Shown here one piece after another: positions 46,579 to 55,134 of a stretch of 64,000 nt of DNA; the stretch's first letter is position 1, and each line of letters starts with the position of its first letter. The DNA is from Mycolicibacter senuensis. GTDB lineage: Bacteria > Actinomycetota > Actinomycetes > Mycobacteriales > Mycobacteriaceae. The translations under genes were made by a program, and so were the position numbers. Location: positions 1-64,000 of the forward strand of contig NZ_LQPS01000022.1 in the NCBI RefSeq assembly GCF_002101885.1. The letters are read 5' to 3'. Below the pieces are notes generated by a model, which saw nothing but the letters and a program-made list of their open reading frames with translations, was not told where the DNA came from and searched no databases.

Positions 46579-46644
46579 TTAACAGCGACGTAACCAACTC
46601 GATTTCGGCGTTAGCGTTGAAGGCGGCTAGCCTGTGCCCGCTGA

Positions 46645-48027
<1,383 letters not shown>

Positions 48028-48032
48028 CCCCT

Positions 48033-48093
48033 GTTGACTCTGCGGCTACCCGACGGTCCTCTCGCACTTTTGCCCGGTAGCCGCAGAATCAAC
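48033..48093 (+). terminator. Long imperfect inverted repeat after gdhA
   Basis: GTTGACTCTGCGGCTACC (48033-48050) pairs with 48076-48093 at 17 of 18 positions (one C-A mismatch), 25-nt loop. It lies 5 nt after the gdhA stop and 25 bp before the DUF732 gene. It may end transcription or be a copy of a dispersed palindrome. Confidence 0.55.
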
Positions 48094-48118
48094 TGCTTTC
48101 AGACGTAGCATCGCCGGT

Positions 48119-48448
48119 ATGAATTGGATTCTGCGCACTGCCGCCCTCGCCGGTGTCGCGTCCATGGCGCTGCTGTGCGGCCCGCCGGCCCACGCCGACG
48201 ACGCCAGCTACATCGCCGCCCTGGACGCCAACGGCGTCTTCCGGTCCGGTCCGCCCAATGCCCGGCTGTCGGCGGGGCACCGGTTCTGCAACCAGTTGCG
48301 CAGCGGCGCCACGGTCGACCAGGTGGTGGACGCCTACGCCCGCCGCCCGTCGTTCGGCGGACCGTCGATGGTCGACGACCTGACGGTCAACCTGCGCCCG
48401 GTGATCGACATCGCTCAGCACGAACTGTGCCCTGACACCCTGACCTAA
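48119..48448 (+). CDS. DUF732 secreted protein
   Basis: A 109-residue protein with a signal peptide (ILRTAALAGVASMALLCG, ending AHA) and a small helical DUF732 domain: ASYIAALDANGVFRSGPPN, FCNQLRSGATVDQVVDAY and a C-terminal AQHELCPDTL with the second conserved Cys. Many paralogues exist in mycobacteria; function is unknown. It lies 91 bp after gdhA. Confidence 0.85.
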   Translation: MNWILRTAALAGVASMALLCGPPAHADDASYIAALDANGVFRSGPPNARLSAGHRFCNQLRSGATVDQVVDAYARRPSFGGPSMVDDLTVNLRPVIDIAQHELCPDTLT

Positions 48449-48587
48449 GCTGCCGGAGTTCGCTTTAACGACTATCCGCGCAACCCACACTCACCCAGCT
48501 GGCACGAGCACCGGAAAACCGACCGCAACTATCTTCTGGACGGAAACGGCTGCGGCCGAAACTGAATCTCGTGCCCACCCGGCGCAC

Positions 48588-49613
48588 CTAGTCCGTGCCG
48601 GGCCCGCCGTCACCGGGTTCTGGGTCGAGCTCGGCATCGAGCATCTCGTCGACGAGTGGGATATCGATGTCACCGCCGGGATCCACCACCGGCGCCCACC
48701 GGCCGGGATCGAGATCGTACTTTTCGGTGAGGAACCGTAGCCGGTAGGCCTGCTGGGCCCGCTCGAACGTCCGCTGCGCGATCCGGGCGTTGAGTCCGCC
48801 GTTGACGACCGCACCGAGTACCGGAACAGCCTGCGCCAACTTGTGTTTGGCCATCCGGAATCCCAGCGCCACCGAGATCTGCTGGATTACGTTGTCCGCT
48901 TGCTGCGATTGGAGGTGGCGCCACGACGCCTGCCGCATCATCTGCTGTGTCAATCGCGACAGCGATGCCAGCGCTGCCGCCTTCTCGGCGGGGCTTCCCG
49001 CGGCAGAGTAGGCGATCACTCCGGACGCGAAGGCCTGCTCGCCTGGCTCCCGCACGTCGTAACCGTAGTGCGCTGCAACCAATGCCACGATGCGGCCCAT
49101 CCCGACCATCACGGCGGTGACGTCAGCGACGACCGCCGACGCCGCGACCGTCATGCTCGTCCCGCCGGTGACCGCGCTCGACACCACCGAGCCCGTCACC
49201 GCCAGCGAGGACGCCGCACCTCCGGCCACCGCGAGCGCGATGTAGCGCTCCTTGCGGCGCGGAACCGAGCGGTCGCAGTGCTGCAGGTCGAGTTGGCGGA
49301 CCTCGTCGTAGGACGCCACCACGACGCCCTCGTCGGCGAACATCCCAAACACGTTGTCCGGCTTGACCGAATTGAGTCCCCGCTCGACCAGCACGGTGTG
49401 CAGGGTCTCCATCGTCTTGCTGGTCAGATCGTCGACCTTGCCGATGACGGCGGTGGCCCCCGGGACTTGTTCGACGGTCGACCGGGCTTGGGCGGCCAAC
49501 TCCTGGGCGCGTTGCTTGATGCCCCGGCTCAGGCTTTCGAACCGGCCGGATCGCTCAGGCCTGATGGCGGCGTCTAGCAGCGCATCCCAGGCTTTGCGCT
49601 CGTAGTCGGACAT
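48588..49613 (-). CDS. EcsC-family protein
   Basis: A 341-residue protein. SDYERKAWDALLDAAIRPE opens it; VPRRKERYIALAVAGGAASS, hydrophobic Ala/Val stretches, GRIVALVAAHYGYDVREPGE and AVPVLGAVVNGGLNARIAQRTF are typical of EcsC-family proteins, whose role is unclear. The C-terminus is acidic and Pro-rich. ATG 49613 is chosen; GTG 49637 would add eight residues. It is divergent from the TetR gene and shares its operator region. Confidence 0.8.
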   Translation of the reverse strand: MSDYERKAWDALLDAAIRPERSGRFESLSRGIKQRAQELAAQARSTVEQVPGATAVIGKVDDLTSKTMETLHTVLVERGLNSVKPDNVFGMFADEGVVVASYDEVRQLDLQHCDRSVPRRKERYIALAVAGGAASSLAVTGSVVSSAVTGGTSMTVAASAVVADVTAVMVGMGRIVALVAAHYGYDVREPGEQAFASGVIAYSAAGSPAEKAAALASLSRLTQQMMRQASWRHLQSQQADNVIQQISVALGFRMAKHKLAQAVPVLGAVVNGGLNARIAQRTFERAQQAYRLRFLTEKYDLDPGRWAPVVDPGGDIDIPLVDEMLDAELDPEPGDGGPGTD

Positions 49614-49665
49614 GCCGGGCTGAACCGTCTGCGCCACGACCCAAATGCTACCGGCGAAAATTCGT

Positions 49666-49706
49666 TGACGCCCGTCATTGACGACCGTCAGCAAAGCGCG
49701 TACGGT
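49666..49706 (+). promoter_or_regulatory. Tandem palindromic operators over a SigA-type promoter
   Basis: TGACGCCCGTCA (49666-49677) and TGACGACCGTCA (49679-49690) are two TGACGNNCGTCA palindromes one base apart. TTGACG (49678-49683), 17 nt, TACGGT (49701-49706) form a promoter whose -35 lies in the second palindrome. A TetR dimer on either site would block the promoter; the divergent EcsC gene starts 53 bp away. Confidence 0.75.
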
Positions 49707-49736
49707 GCGGATATGCAGCCACGAGGGGAACTGACC

Positions 49737-50321
49737 ATGCCGCCACCGGCTGCCGGGGGCGTCCGGGAAACTCGGCGACTCGAAACCCGCGCGCGGCTAT
49801 TCGACGCCGCGCTGGCCGAGATCGCGCAACGCGGCCTGGCCGCCGCTGACGTCAGTGCGATCGCTGCTGCCGCGGGCGTGGTGAGGGGAACGTTCTACTT
49901 CCACTTCCCCACCAAGGAGCACGTCCTCATCGAAGCGGAGCGCAACGAGGAGACGAGGATCATCAGCGAGCTCGGCGAAGCCGATGGCGACCTGACGTCC
50001 GTACTTTCTCAGCTGGTACACCACGTACTCGGCGCTGAACACCGTTTGGGTGCAGCGGTTTTCCAGGACATGCTCGGTCTGCATTTCTCGTCGTCCCGTC
50101 CGGTCGAAGACGAACTGGCGCAACACCCGCTTGCCGAGTTTCTGGTTGGCGTGATCGCGCAAGCGCAGCACTCAGGGCAGGTCTCGTCGGATCTCGAGGC
50201 GGCGGAGCTCGGAGCATTCTTCCTGACAGGACTATTCGCCCTGCTGGCCACCGGCGCGCACGACGAGGCACTGCTGAACCGTTACGTGACGACGATTGTC
50301 AAGGGAATGGAGAACCGATGA
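49737..50321 (+). CDS. TetR-family regulator
   Basis: A 194-residue regulator. The helix-turn-helix is AAADVSAIAAAAGVVRGTFYFHFPTKEHVLIEA; the ligand domain is variable. ATG 49737 follows GAGGGGAA by 7 nt; ATG 49713 is an alternative. Two palindromes in its promoter suggest autorepression. Its stop overlaps the diiron-protein gene as ATGA, so both are one unit. Confidence 0.88.
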   Translation: MPPPAAGGVRETRRLETRARLFDAALAEIAQRGLAAADVSAIAAAAGVVRGTFYFHFPTKEHVLIEAERNEETRIISELGEADGDLTSVLSQLVHHVLGAEHRLGAAVFQDMLGLHFSSSRPVEDELAQHPLAEFLVGVIAQAQHSGQVSSDLEAAELGAFFLTGLFALLATGAHDEALLNRYVTTIVKGMENR

Positions 50322-51142
50322 ATCGCACCGGCATTGAGGGCTACCGGGACTACCTGGCCGAACGAGATGGCGAAGCGGACCTGCTTAACAGACGATTGAC
50401 CAATCGAGAACGGTTTTTCGAGGAGCTCGAAGCGAATCCCGTCCGGTCCGCTCACCCTGCCGACCGGCCAACCTTCCTTCGCAACCTGCGGCGCCGGCGG
50501 CCCGAGCCCGGCCTGGACCGCAAGATGCTGTTCTTGTTGGCGACCGCCAAACTCAATCAGGCGGAGCGGTTCGGCGTCGGCCTGGGCGAGACCTACGGCC
50601 GCAACAGCGACGAGAGTCTGCCGCCCGAGAACGTCTACCTCGAACTCGAAGAGCACTACCACACCCGCCTGCTGGCATACGCTCTCGACGTATTCGGCGT
50701 GCCCTTCCAGGTCGTGCCCCCGCCGCTTGTGATGCGACAGTTCGTCAAAACCGGCGTGTTTCTCCCCGAGCGGCTCGGCTTCGTGTTCGTCGGAGCGGCA
50801 GAGATGGCGGGCTGCATCATGTTCGACGAACTGCGCCGCCTCGGCGCCGAACTGTTCGCGGACGAACCCGACGTCGCCGAACGAATCACGTTGCTCTACA
50901 GCGAGATTCTCACCGACGAGATCGGTCATGTCGGATACTGTGCATCGCGCTGCACATCGGCAGAGCGGGCGTTCATGCGGCGCCTCTACCCATTGATCGG
51001 GCGATTGGTCGCCCGGCAGACCGCCGAGATCAGCCTTCTGATCGACCCGAAGGCGTTGCGTGCACGCTTGAACCGACCTTTTGACGTGCGGGAACTGACC
51101 GCCGGCCTGGACAATCAGACGTATCTCGTCACCCACCCGTGA
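50318..51142 (+). CDS. Uncharacterised ferritin-like diiron protein
   Basis: A 274-residue protein I cannot name. It has four helical blocks spaced as a diiron bundle: E83 (LNQAERFG), E112-x-x-H115 (LELEEHYHTRLL), E162 (GAAEMAGCIMFDEL) and E201-x-x-H204 (EILTDEIGHVGYC). This E/ExxH/E/ExxH pattern is that of soluble diiron oxygenases, such as the AurF type or ferritin-like proteins. It is coupled to the TetR gene and converges on a P450 with a 6-bp gap, so it could be part of a small oxidation pathway. Substrate is unknown. Confidence 0.75.
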   Translation: MNRTGIEGYRDYLAERDGEADLLNRRLTNRERFFEELEANPVRSAHPADRPTFLRNLRRRRPEPGLDRKMLFLLATAKLNQAERFGVGLGETYGRNSDESLPPENVYLELEEHYHTRLLAYALDVFGVPFQVVPPPLVMRQFVKTGVFLPERLGFVFVGAAEMAGCIMFDELRRLGAELFADEPDVAERITLLYSEILTDEIGHVGYCASRCTSAERAFMRRLYPLIGRLVARQTAEISLLIDPKALRARLNRPFDVRELTAGLDNQTYLVTHP

Positions 51143-51148
51143 GCGACG

Positions 51149-52363
51149 TCAGCGGATATTGAGCTCCAACCGTTCAAGGCGGCGGACCAAGATGCTGGGC
51201 TGCCATCGGCCAACGTCGGCCGCGTCGATCCATGTGGTCTGTTCGAGCAGCATCCGCAAGACGATCCGGGCCTCCAAACGGGCCAACGAGGCCCCAACGC
51301 AGAAGTGCGCGCCCTTGCCGAAGGCCGCGTGCCCCCGCACGGCGCCGCGGTCGAGCCGGAACTCATCAGGTGTGTCGAAATGCCGGGGATCGCGATTAGC
51401 TGCTCCCCACATCAGCAGCAGGTGCGAATCCGCGGGCAATTCGACGCCGGCCAGCGTGGTGTCTTTGACCACGTGTCGATAGTGACCGCGAAACGGCGAT
51501 TCGTATCGCAGGGTTTCCTCGATGAACGCACCCAGCAGTTCTGGGCGGTCTCGAAGCTGCTGCTGCACGCCGGGGCGGTCGGCCAGAACCCAAGCGGCGC
51601 TGCCGAGCAGCGAAGCGGTGGATTCGCCGGCTGCGCTGAACAAGGTGAGCATGATCGCCAGCGCGGGAAGCTGTTCCAACTCCCCAGATTTGGTGCGGGC
51701 GGCGAGGTCGCCGATCAACCCCGGCCGGGGTTCCTCGGACGCCTTCTCGAAATGCTCCAGGACATAACCGGACAGTTCCATGGCGGCCATGCCGGCCGCC
51801 TCTAGCTGGGCCGCACTGACGATTCCGTCGAGCAGGGTGGTGGTCGCGTACCCCAGCCGGATCAACTTGTCGACATCGTCATCGGGTAGCCCGAGCAGGT
51901 GAGCCACCACCGTCATGGGCAGCCGGTTGGCGATGGTGCTCATCCATTCGATGCGCCCGTCACCGCTGGCCTGACACCAGAGCCGCTTGGCGGTCGCCTC
52001 GGCGAACTCCTCGATGACGCGCACCCGCTTCGCGGACAGATGCGGCAGCAGCAACTTCCTGTGCTGCGCGTGCAGCGGGTCGTCGGCGGTGGCCATCGCA
52101 TGCATCGGCCCGCCGAGCGGCCCCATGTCAAACGGTGTCACGGTCCCGTCGTCGTGGTAGACCATCGTGGCAGTCAGGTTCGACGAGAAGTCATCGACGC
52201 GTTCCACGGCTTCCATGACGGCGTCCCAGCTGCACACCGCGAAGAAGACGGAATCCCCGATCCGATTCACCCCCGCGCGGCTCCGCATCACGTCGTACAA
52301 CGGGTTGGGGTCCTGGATTGCCTCGCTGCTGAAGAAGTCGGTCGGGTTCACCACGGCACGCAT
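51149..52363 (-). CDS. Cytochrome P450
   Basis: A 404-residue P450. The I helix has LFSAAGESTASLLG (oxygen-binding AAGxxT changed to AAGEST), the K helix ExxR is ETLR, and the haem loop FGKGAHFCVGASLAR has C355. It is soluble, so a ferredoxin partner would be needed; none is adjacent. ATG 52363 is chosen; a TTG at 52420 is possible. It converges on the diiron gene and diverges from the second TetR gene. Confidence 0.93.
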   Translation of the reverse strand: MRAVVNPTDFFSSEAIQDPNPLYDVMRSRAGVNRIGDSVFFAVCSWDAVMEAVERVDDFSSNLTATMVYHDDGTVTPFDMGPLGGPMHAMATADDPLHAQHRKLLLPHLSAKRVRVIEEFAEATAKRLWCQASGDGRIEWMSTIANRLPMTVVAHLLGLPDDDVDKLIRLGYATTTLLDGIVSAAQLEAAGMAAMELSGYVLEHFEKASEEPRPGLIGDLAARTKSGELEQLPALAIMLTLFSAAGESTASLLGSAAWVLADRPGVQQQLRDRPELLGAFIEETLRYESPFRGHYRHVVKDTTLAGVELPADSHLLLMWGAANRDPRHFDTPDEFRLDRGAVRGHAAFGKGAHFCVGASLARLEARIVLRMLLEQTTWIDAADVGRWQPSILVRRLERLELNIR

Positions 52364-52498
52364 GGCCCCAAGGTTGTACCCCCCCGTGACCTGCGTCAAC
52401 GGTCCGCGCGGAAGTTGCAAGGCGGGTTCGGTAACGGTGCGGCCGGGCGTTCTTCACCCACCGGGCTGACCAGCAGCGCCGATGAGAAGGAACTCGGA

Positions 52499-52514
52499 TA
52501 TATTCTCACCGTGA
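52499..52514 (+). promoter_or_regulatory. Possible -10 box and palindrome between P450 and TetR genes
   Basis: TATATT (52499-52504) followed by TCACCGTGA (52506-52514, TCAC-C-GTGA). They lie in the 163-bp divergent spacer, just before the TetR start. No -35 box was found. This is a weak candidate operator. Confidence 0.35.
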
Positions 52515-52526
52515 TAAAACCACTCC

Positions 52527-53117
52527 ATGATTTCGCCGCCGGGAAATGAGCGACCCGTGACGGTGAACGACTGGCTGATCGGGAGGGACCGACACAGCGA
52601 GGGTGCTGAGCGGATTTACACAGCAGCCGCTGACCTCATGTCGCGTCAGGGCTACGACGCTTTCAACGTGGACGCATTGGCTGCCCGCGTGCACTGTTCA
52701 CCGGCGACCATCTACCGCCATGTCGGAGGTAAGTCGGCGATCCGTGACGCGGTGCTGAGCAGGCAGGCCGAACGCATCCTCGACTCGGTGCGCGAAGCCA
52801 TCGTGGGGTTGACGGGTTCGGAACGCATCGTCACCGCCACCACCGTCGCCCTGCAGCGCATGCGAGCCGACCCGCTCGCGAAGATCATGAGCTCCATGAC
52901 CGGCCCGCCCGGTAGCGGGTGGCTGACCGACTCTCCGGTGATCGCCCGCTTCGCCACGGAAATGGTGGGTGCCGACAATCCCGACCCGCTGGCCGCGCAG
53001 TGGCTGATCCGCGTGTTCCTGGCGCTCTGGTACTGGCCGCTGGGCGACGGCGACGCCGAAAAGGCCGCGATACGCCGATTCCTCGGTCCGCCCTATAAGG
53101 TCCCCGAACCGACCTGA
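52527..53117 (+). CDS. TetR-family regulator
   Basis: A 196-residue regulator with helix-turn-helix NVDALAARVHCSPATIYRHVGGKSAIRDAV and a C-terminal domain with SMTGPPGSGWLTDSPVIARF and WLIRVFLALWYWPLGDGDAE. ATG 52527 or GTG 52557 can serve as start; neither ribosome site is strong. It is divergent from the P450 gene and may control it. Confidence 0.85.
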   Translation: MISPPGNERPVTVNDWLIGRDRHSEGAERIYTAAADLMSRQGYDAFNVDALAARVHCSPATIYRHVGGKSAIRDAVLSRQAERILDSVREAIVGLTGSERIVTATTVALQRMRADPLAKIMSSMTGPPGSGWLTDSPVIARFATEMVGADNPDPLAAQWLIRVFLALWYWPLGDGDAEKAAIRRFLGPPYKVPEPT

Positions 53118-53132
53118 CCTGCTCAAACTCTG

Positions 53133-53205
53133 TGGAGCTAAGGGGAATCGAACCCCTGACCTTCTCGATGCGAACGAGACGCGCTACCAACTGCGCTATA
53201 GCCCC
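53133..53205 (-). tRNA. tRNA-Ala (CGC)
   Basis: A complete cloverleaf read on the minus strand: acceptor GGGGCTA/TAGCTCC with one G-U pair, D arm GCGCAGTTGGTAGCGC, anticodon stem TCTCG/CGAGA and loop TTCGCAT with anticodon CGC, T arm with GTTCGATTC, discriminator A. No CCA is encoded. Confidence 0.97.
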
Positions 53206-53256
53206 TGACGGCTTGTCAGATTACCAGCCGCAGGCCGGTCCCCTGAAACCGAGACG

Positions 53257-54318
53257 CTACTGACCGGACGCCCGCGGCAGGTCGCCGCCCCAGTCGTACC
53301 CGCGGGCTGAGGCCGCGTACTCCAGGTGCTCGAACACCGGGTCCTCATCGTCGATTTCCAGCACCGCGACGCCGGGGCGCCGCAGCCGCGACGGCACCAC
53401 CTCGAACGCCTCGGGGCGTGCGTTGTCGCGCTGCGCCCGCGGACGCTCCGAACGCCGGGCCCGACGCGCGCGCACCTGCTGCTCGATGCGGGTCTGCCGG
53501 CGCAGGTAGGCCAGATAGAGCACGGTCGCCCCGGCCGCACCGCCAAAGATCCACCACGCCGTCGGCGCCACGGTGAACGCCGTGAGCGCCGAGAACACCA
53601 GGACCACCGCCAGCGACATCAGCACCCGCTTGCGGAACTCGTACTTGCGGGCGCTGACGGCCGCGGCCGTGTTGGTGTCGTACCGGCGTGGCCGCGCCGC
53701 TGGCGGCGCCGCTGAATCGGCTTCGGCCTCCAAACCTGAGCTGTCCTCGACGTATTCGTACTCGTGGCCCTCGGCTTCCGCCTCGACAACGGCTTCCGGT
53801 TCGTCCTCCGCCTCTGCTTCGGCCTGAGCTTCGGCCTCCGCCTGAGCTTCGGCCTCGGCCTGGGCCCGCGCTTCCGCCTCCGCCTGAGCTTCCGCCTCCG
53901 CCTGGGCCCGCGCCTGCGCTTCGGCCTCGGCAGCCAAACCCACCTCCGAGAGCGGCAGCACGTCGGAATCGTCGGCGACGACTTCGACGTCGAGAACGTC
54001 GAGGTAGTCCAGCTCGCCCTGCTCACCGGCCGCGGCGACGAACACCCTCGGCTCGCTCTCGGCCGGCTCGTCCTCGTCGATGTCGTCGTCAACCTCGGCG
54101 TCGCTGCGCTGCCAGTCGGGATCACTGCGGTGACCGGCGGCCGGGCCGCCGCGCTTGAGCAGCCGTGCGCTGGACCCACTGGTCAGCACCCGGGTCGCCA
54201 ACGCCACGTCACTGGTGCGACGCACCGCGTCTCGTTTGCTGACCAGCATCGGCACCAATACGAACAGCCAGAGGACCACCAGTGAGATCCAGAGCAATGA
54301 TTGCGGGATGCTGGGCAT
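53257..54318 (-). CDS. glpR: Divisome-linked membrane protein GlpR (Rv0996 orthologue)
   Basis: A 353-residue membrane protein. An N-terminal helix (SLLWISLVVLWLFVLVPMLV, 7-26) and two central helices (about 242-285) frame a cytoplasmic region with acidic stretch (DDDIDEDEPAESEP) and an Ala/Glu/Gln tract (129-171). The basic C-terminal part has RARRARRSERPRAQR and VAVLEIDDEDPVFEHLEY. In Corynebacterium, GlpR binds Glp, a MoeA-like protein that binds FtsZ; glp is nearby here. ATG 54318 follows AAAGGAG. Confidence 0.88.
   Translation of the reverse strand: MPSIPQSLLWISLVVLWLFVLVPMLVSKRDAVRRTSDVALATRVLTSGSSARLLKRGGPAAGHRSDPDWQRSDAEVDDDIDEDEPAESEPRVFVAAAGEQGELDYLDVLDVEVVADDSDVLPLSEVGLAAEAEAQARAQAEAEAQAEAEARAQAEAEAQAEAEAQAEAEAEDEPEAVVEAEAEGHEYEYVEDSSGLEAEADSAAPPAARPRRYDTNTAAAVSARKYEFRKRVLMSLAVVLVFSALTAFTVAPTAWWIFGGAAGATVLYLAYLRRQTRIEQQVRARRARRSERPRAQRDNARPEAFEVVPSRLRRPGVAVLEIDDEDPVFEHLEYAASARGYDWGGDLPRASGQ
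53806..53934 (-). repeat. Ala/Glu/Gln codon repeat tract in glpR
   Basis: About 43 codons alternate Ala with Glu, Gln and Arg (AEAEAQAEAEARAQAEAEAQ pattern), from hexamer-like GCGGAG/GCTCAG units. A coiled or extended charged linker is likely; the length probably varies between strains. Confidence 0.7.
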
Positions 54319-54385
54319 GGTGCCTGCTCCTTTCCCAGCCAAGGCTAGGTCTGCTGGCCCACACTGCCGGACGGCGCGCCGAGCC

Positions 54386-54433
54386 AATTACACAGATGTA
54401 ATTTACTCGCTGACCTCGATAGTCACAACTATC
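54386..54433 (-). promoter_or_regulatory. glpR promoter with two A+T-rich dyads
   Basis: Minus strand: TTGTGA (54428-54423), 17 nt, TAAATT (54405-54400). A dyad GATAGT-N4-ACTATC (54418-54433) covers the -35 and a second, AATTACA-N4-TGTAATT (54386-54403), covers the end of the -10 and the start site. They are conspicuous in this GC-rich DNA. The leader would be about 75 nt. Confidence 0.65.
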
Positions 54434-54461
54434 ACACGGGCAACACGGGGGGCCAATTCGT

Positions 54462-55124
54462 TCAGGCCCAGCCGGCCCGGCCGGCCTGCACCAGCGCCGA
54501 GGTCACCGAACCGGTGATCTCCTCGGCCGTGATCGCCACCAGCAGGTGGTCCCGCCACGCGCCGTCGACGTCCAGGTAGCGCTGCAGCAGACCTTCCTGA
54601 CGAAAGCCGGCCTTGGCCAGCACCGCCCGGCTAGCGGTGTTCTCCGGCCGGACGGTGGCCTCCACCCGGTGCAGCCGCACCGGCCCGAAACAGTGGTCGA
54701 GCCCGAGCGCCACCGCCCCGGTCGCCACGCCCCCGCCGGCCACCGCACTCGACACCCAGTAGCCGATCCAGGCCGAACGCAGCGCACCGTGCGCGATGTT
54801 GCCGACCGTCAACTGCCCGCAGAAGCGACCGTCGAGCTCGATCACGAACGGAAGCATCCGCCCGTACCGGGCCTCGGTGCGCAGGCTCGAACACACCGGC
54901 GGCCACGCCGCCGAACTGTGCCGGGTGACCCAGTCCGCTTCGACGCTGGGCTCCCACGGCTCCAGGTGGGCCCGGTCGGCCAACCGGATCCGGCTCCAGG
55001 CCACGCCGTCGCGCATCCGCACCGGCCGCAGCCGGATCACCCCCGCGGCCACCCGCAGCGGCCCGAGCACCGTCGGCCAGCCGGGGTGCTGGACGGCCTT
55101 GAAAGGCCACAGGTTGACCAGCAT
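54462..55124 (-). CDS. rimJ: GNAT acetyltransferase, RimJ/RimL type (Rv0995)
   Basis: A 220-residue N-acetyltransferase of the ribosomal-protein family. VIRLRPVRMRDGVAWSRIR starts the fold; FVIELDGRFCGQLTVGNI, SAWIGYWVSSAVAGGGVATG (acetyl-CoA loop) and RVEATVRPENTASRAVLAK complete it. The true substrate is not shown. It sits 10 bp after moeA/glp on the same strand. Confidence 0.9.
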   Translation of the reverse strand: MLVNLWPFKAVQHPGWPTVLGPLRVAAGVIRLRPVRMRDGVAWSRIRLADRAHLEPWEPSVEADWVTRHSSAAWPPVCSSLRTEARYGRMLPFVIELDGRFCGQLTVGNIAHGALRSAWIGYWVSSAVAGGGVATGAVALGLDHCFGPVRLHRVEATVRPENTASRAVLAKAGFRQEGLLQRYLDVDGAWRDHLLVAITAEEITGSVTSALVQAGRAGWA

Positions 55125-55134
55125 GCGCCCGGAC

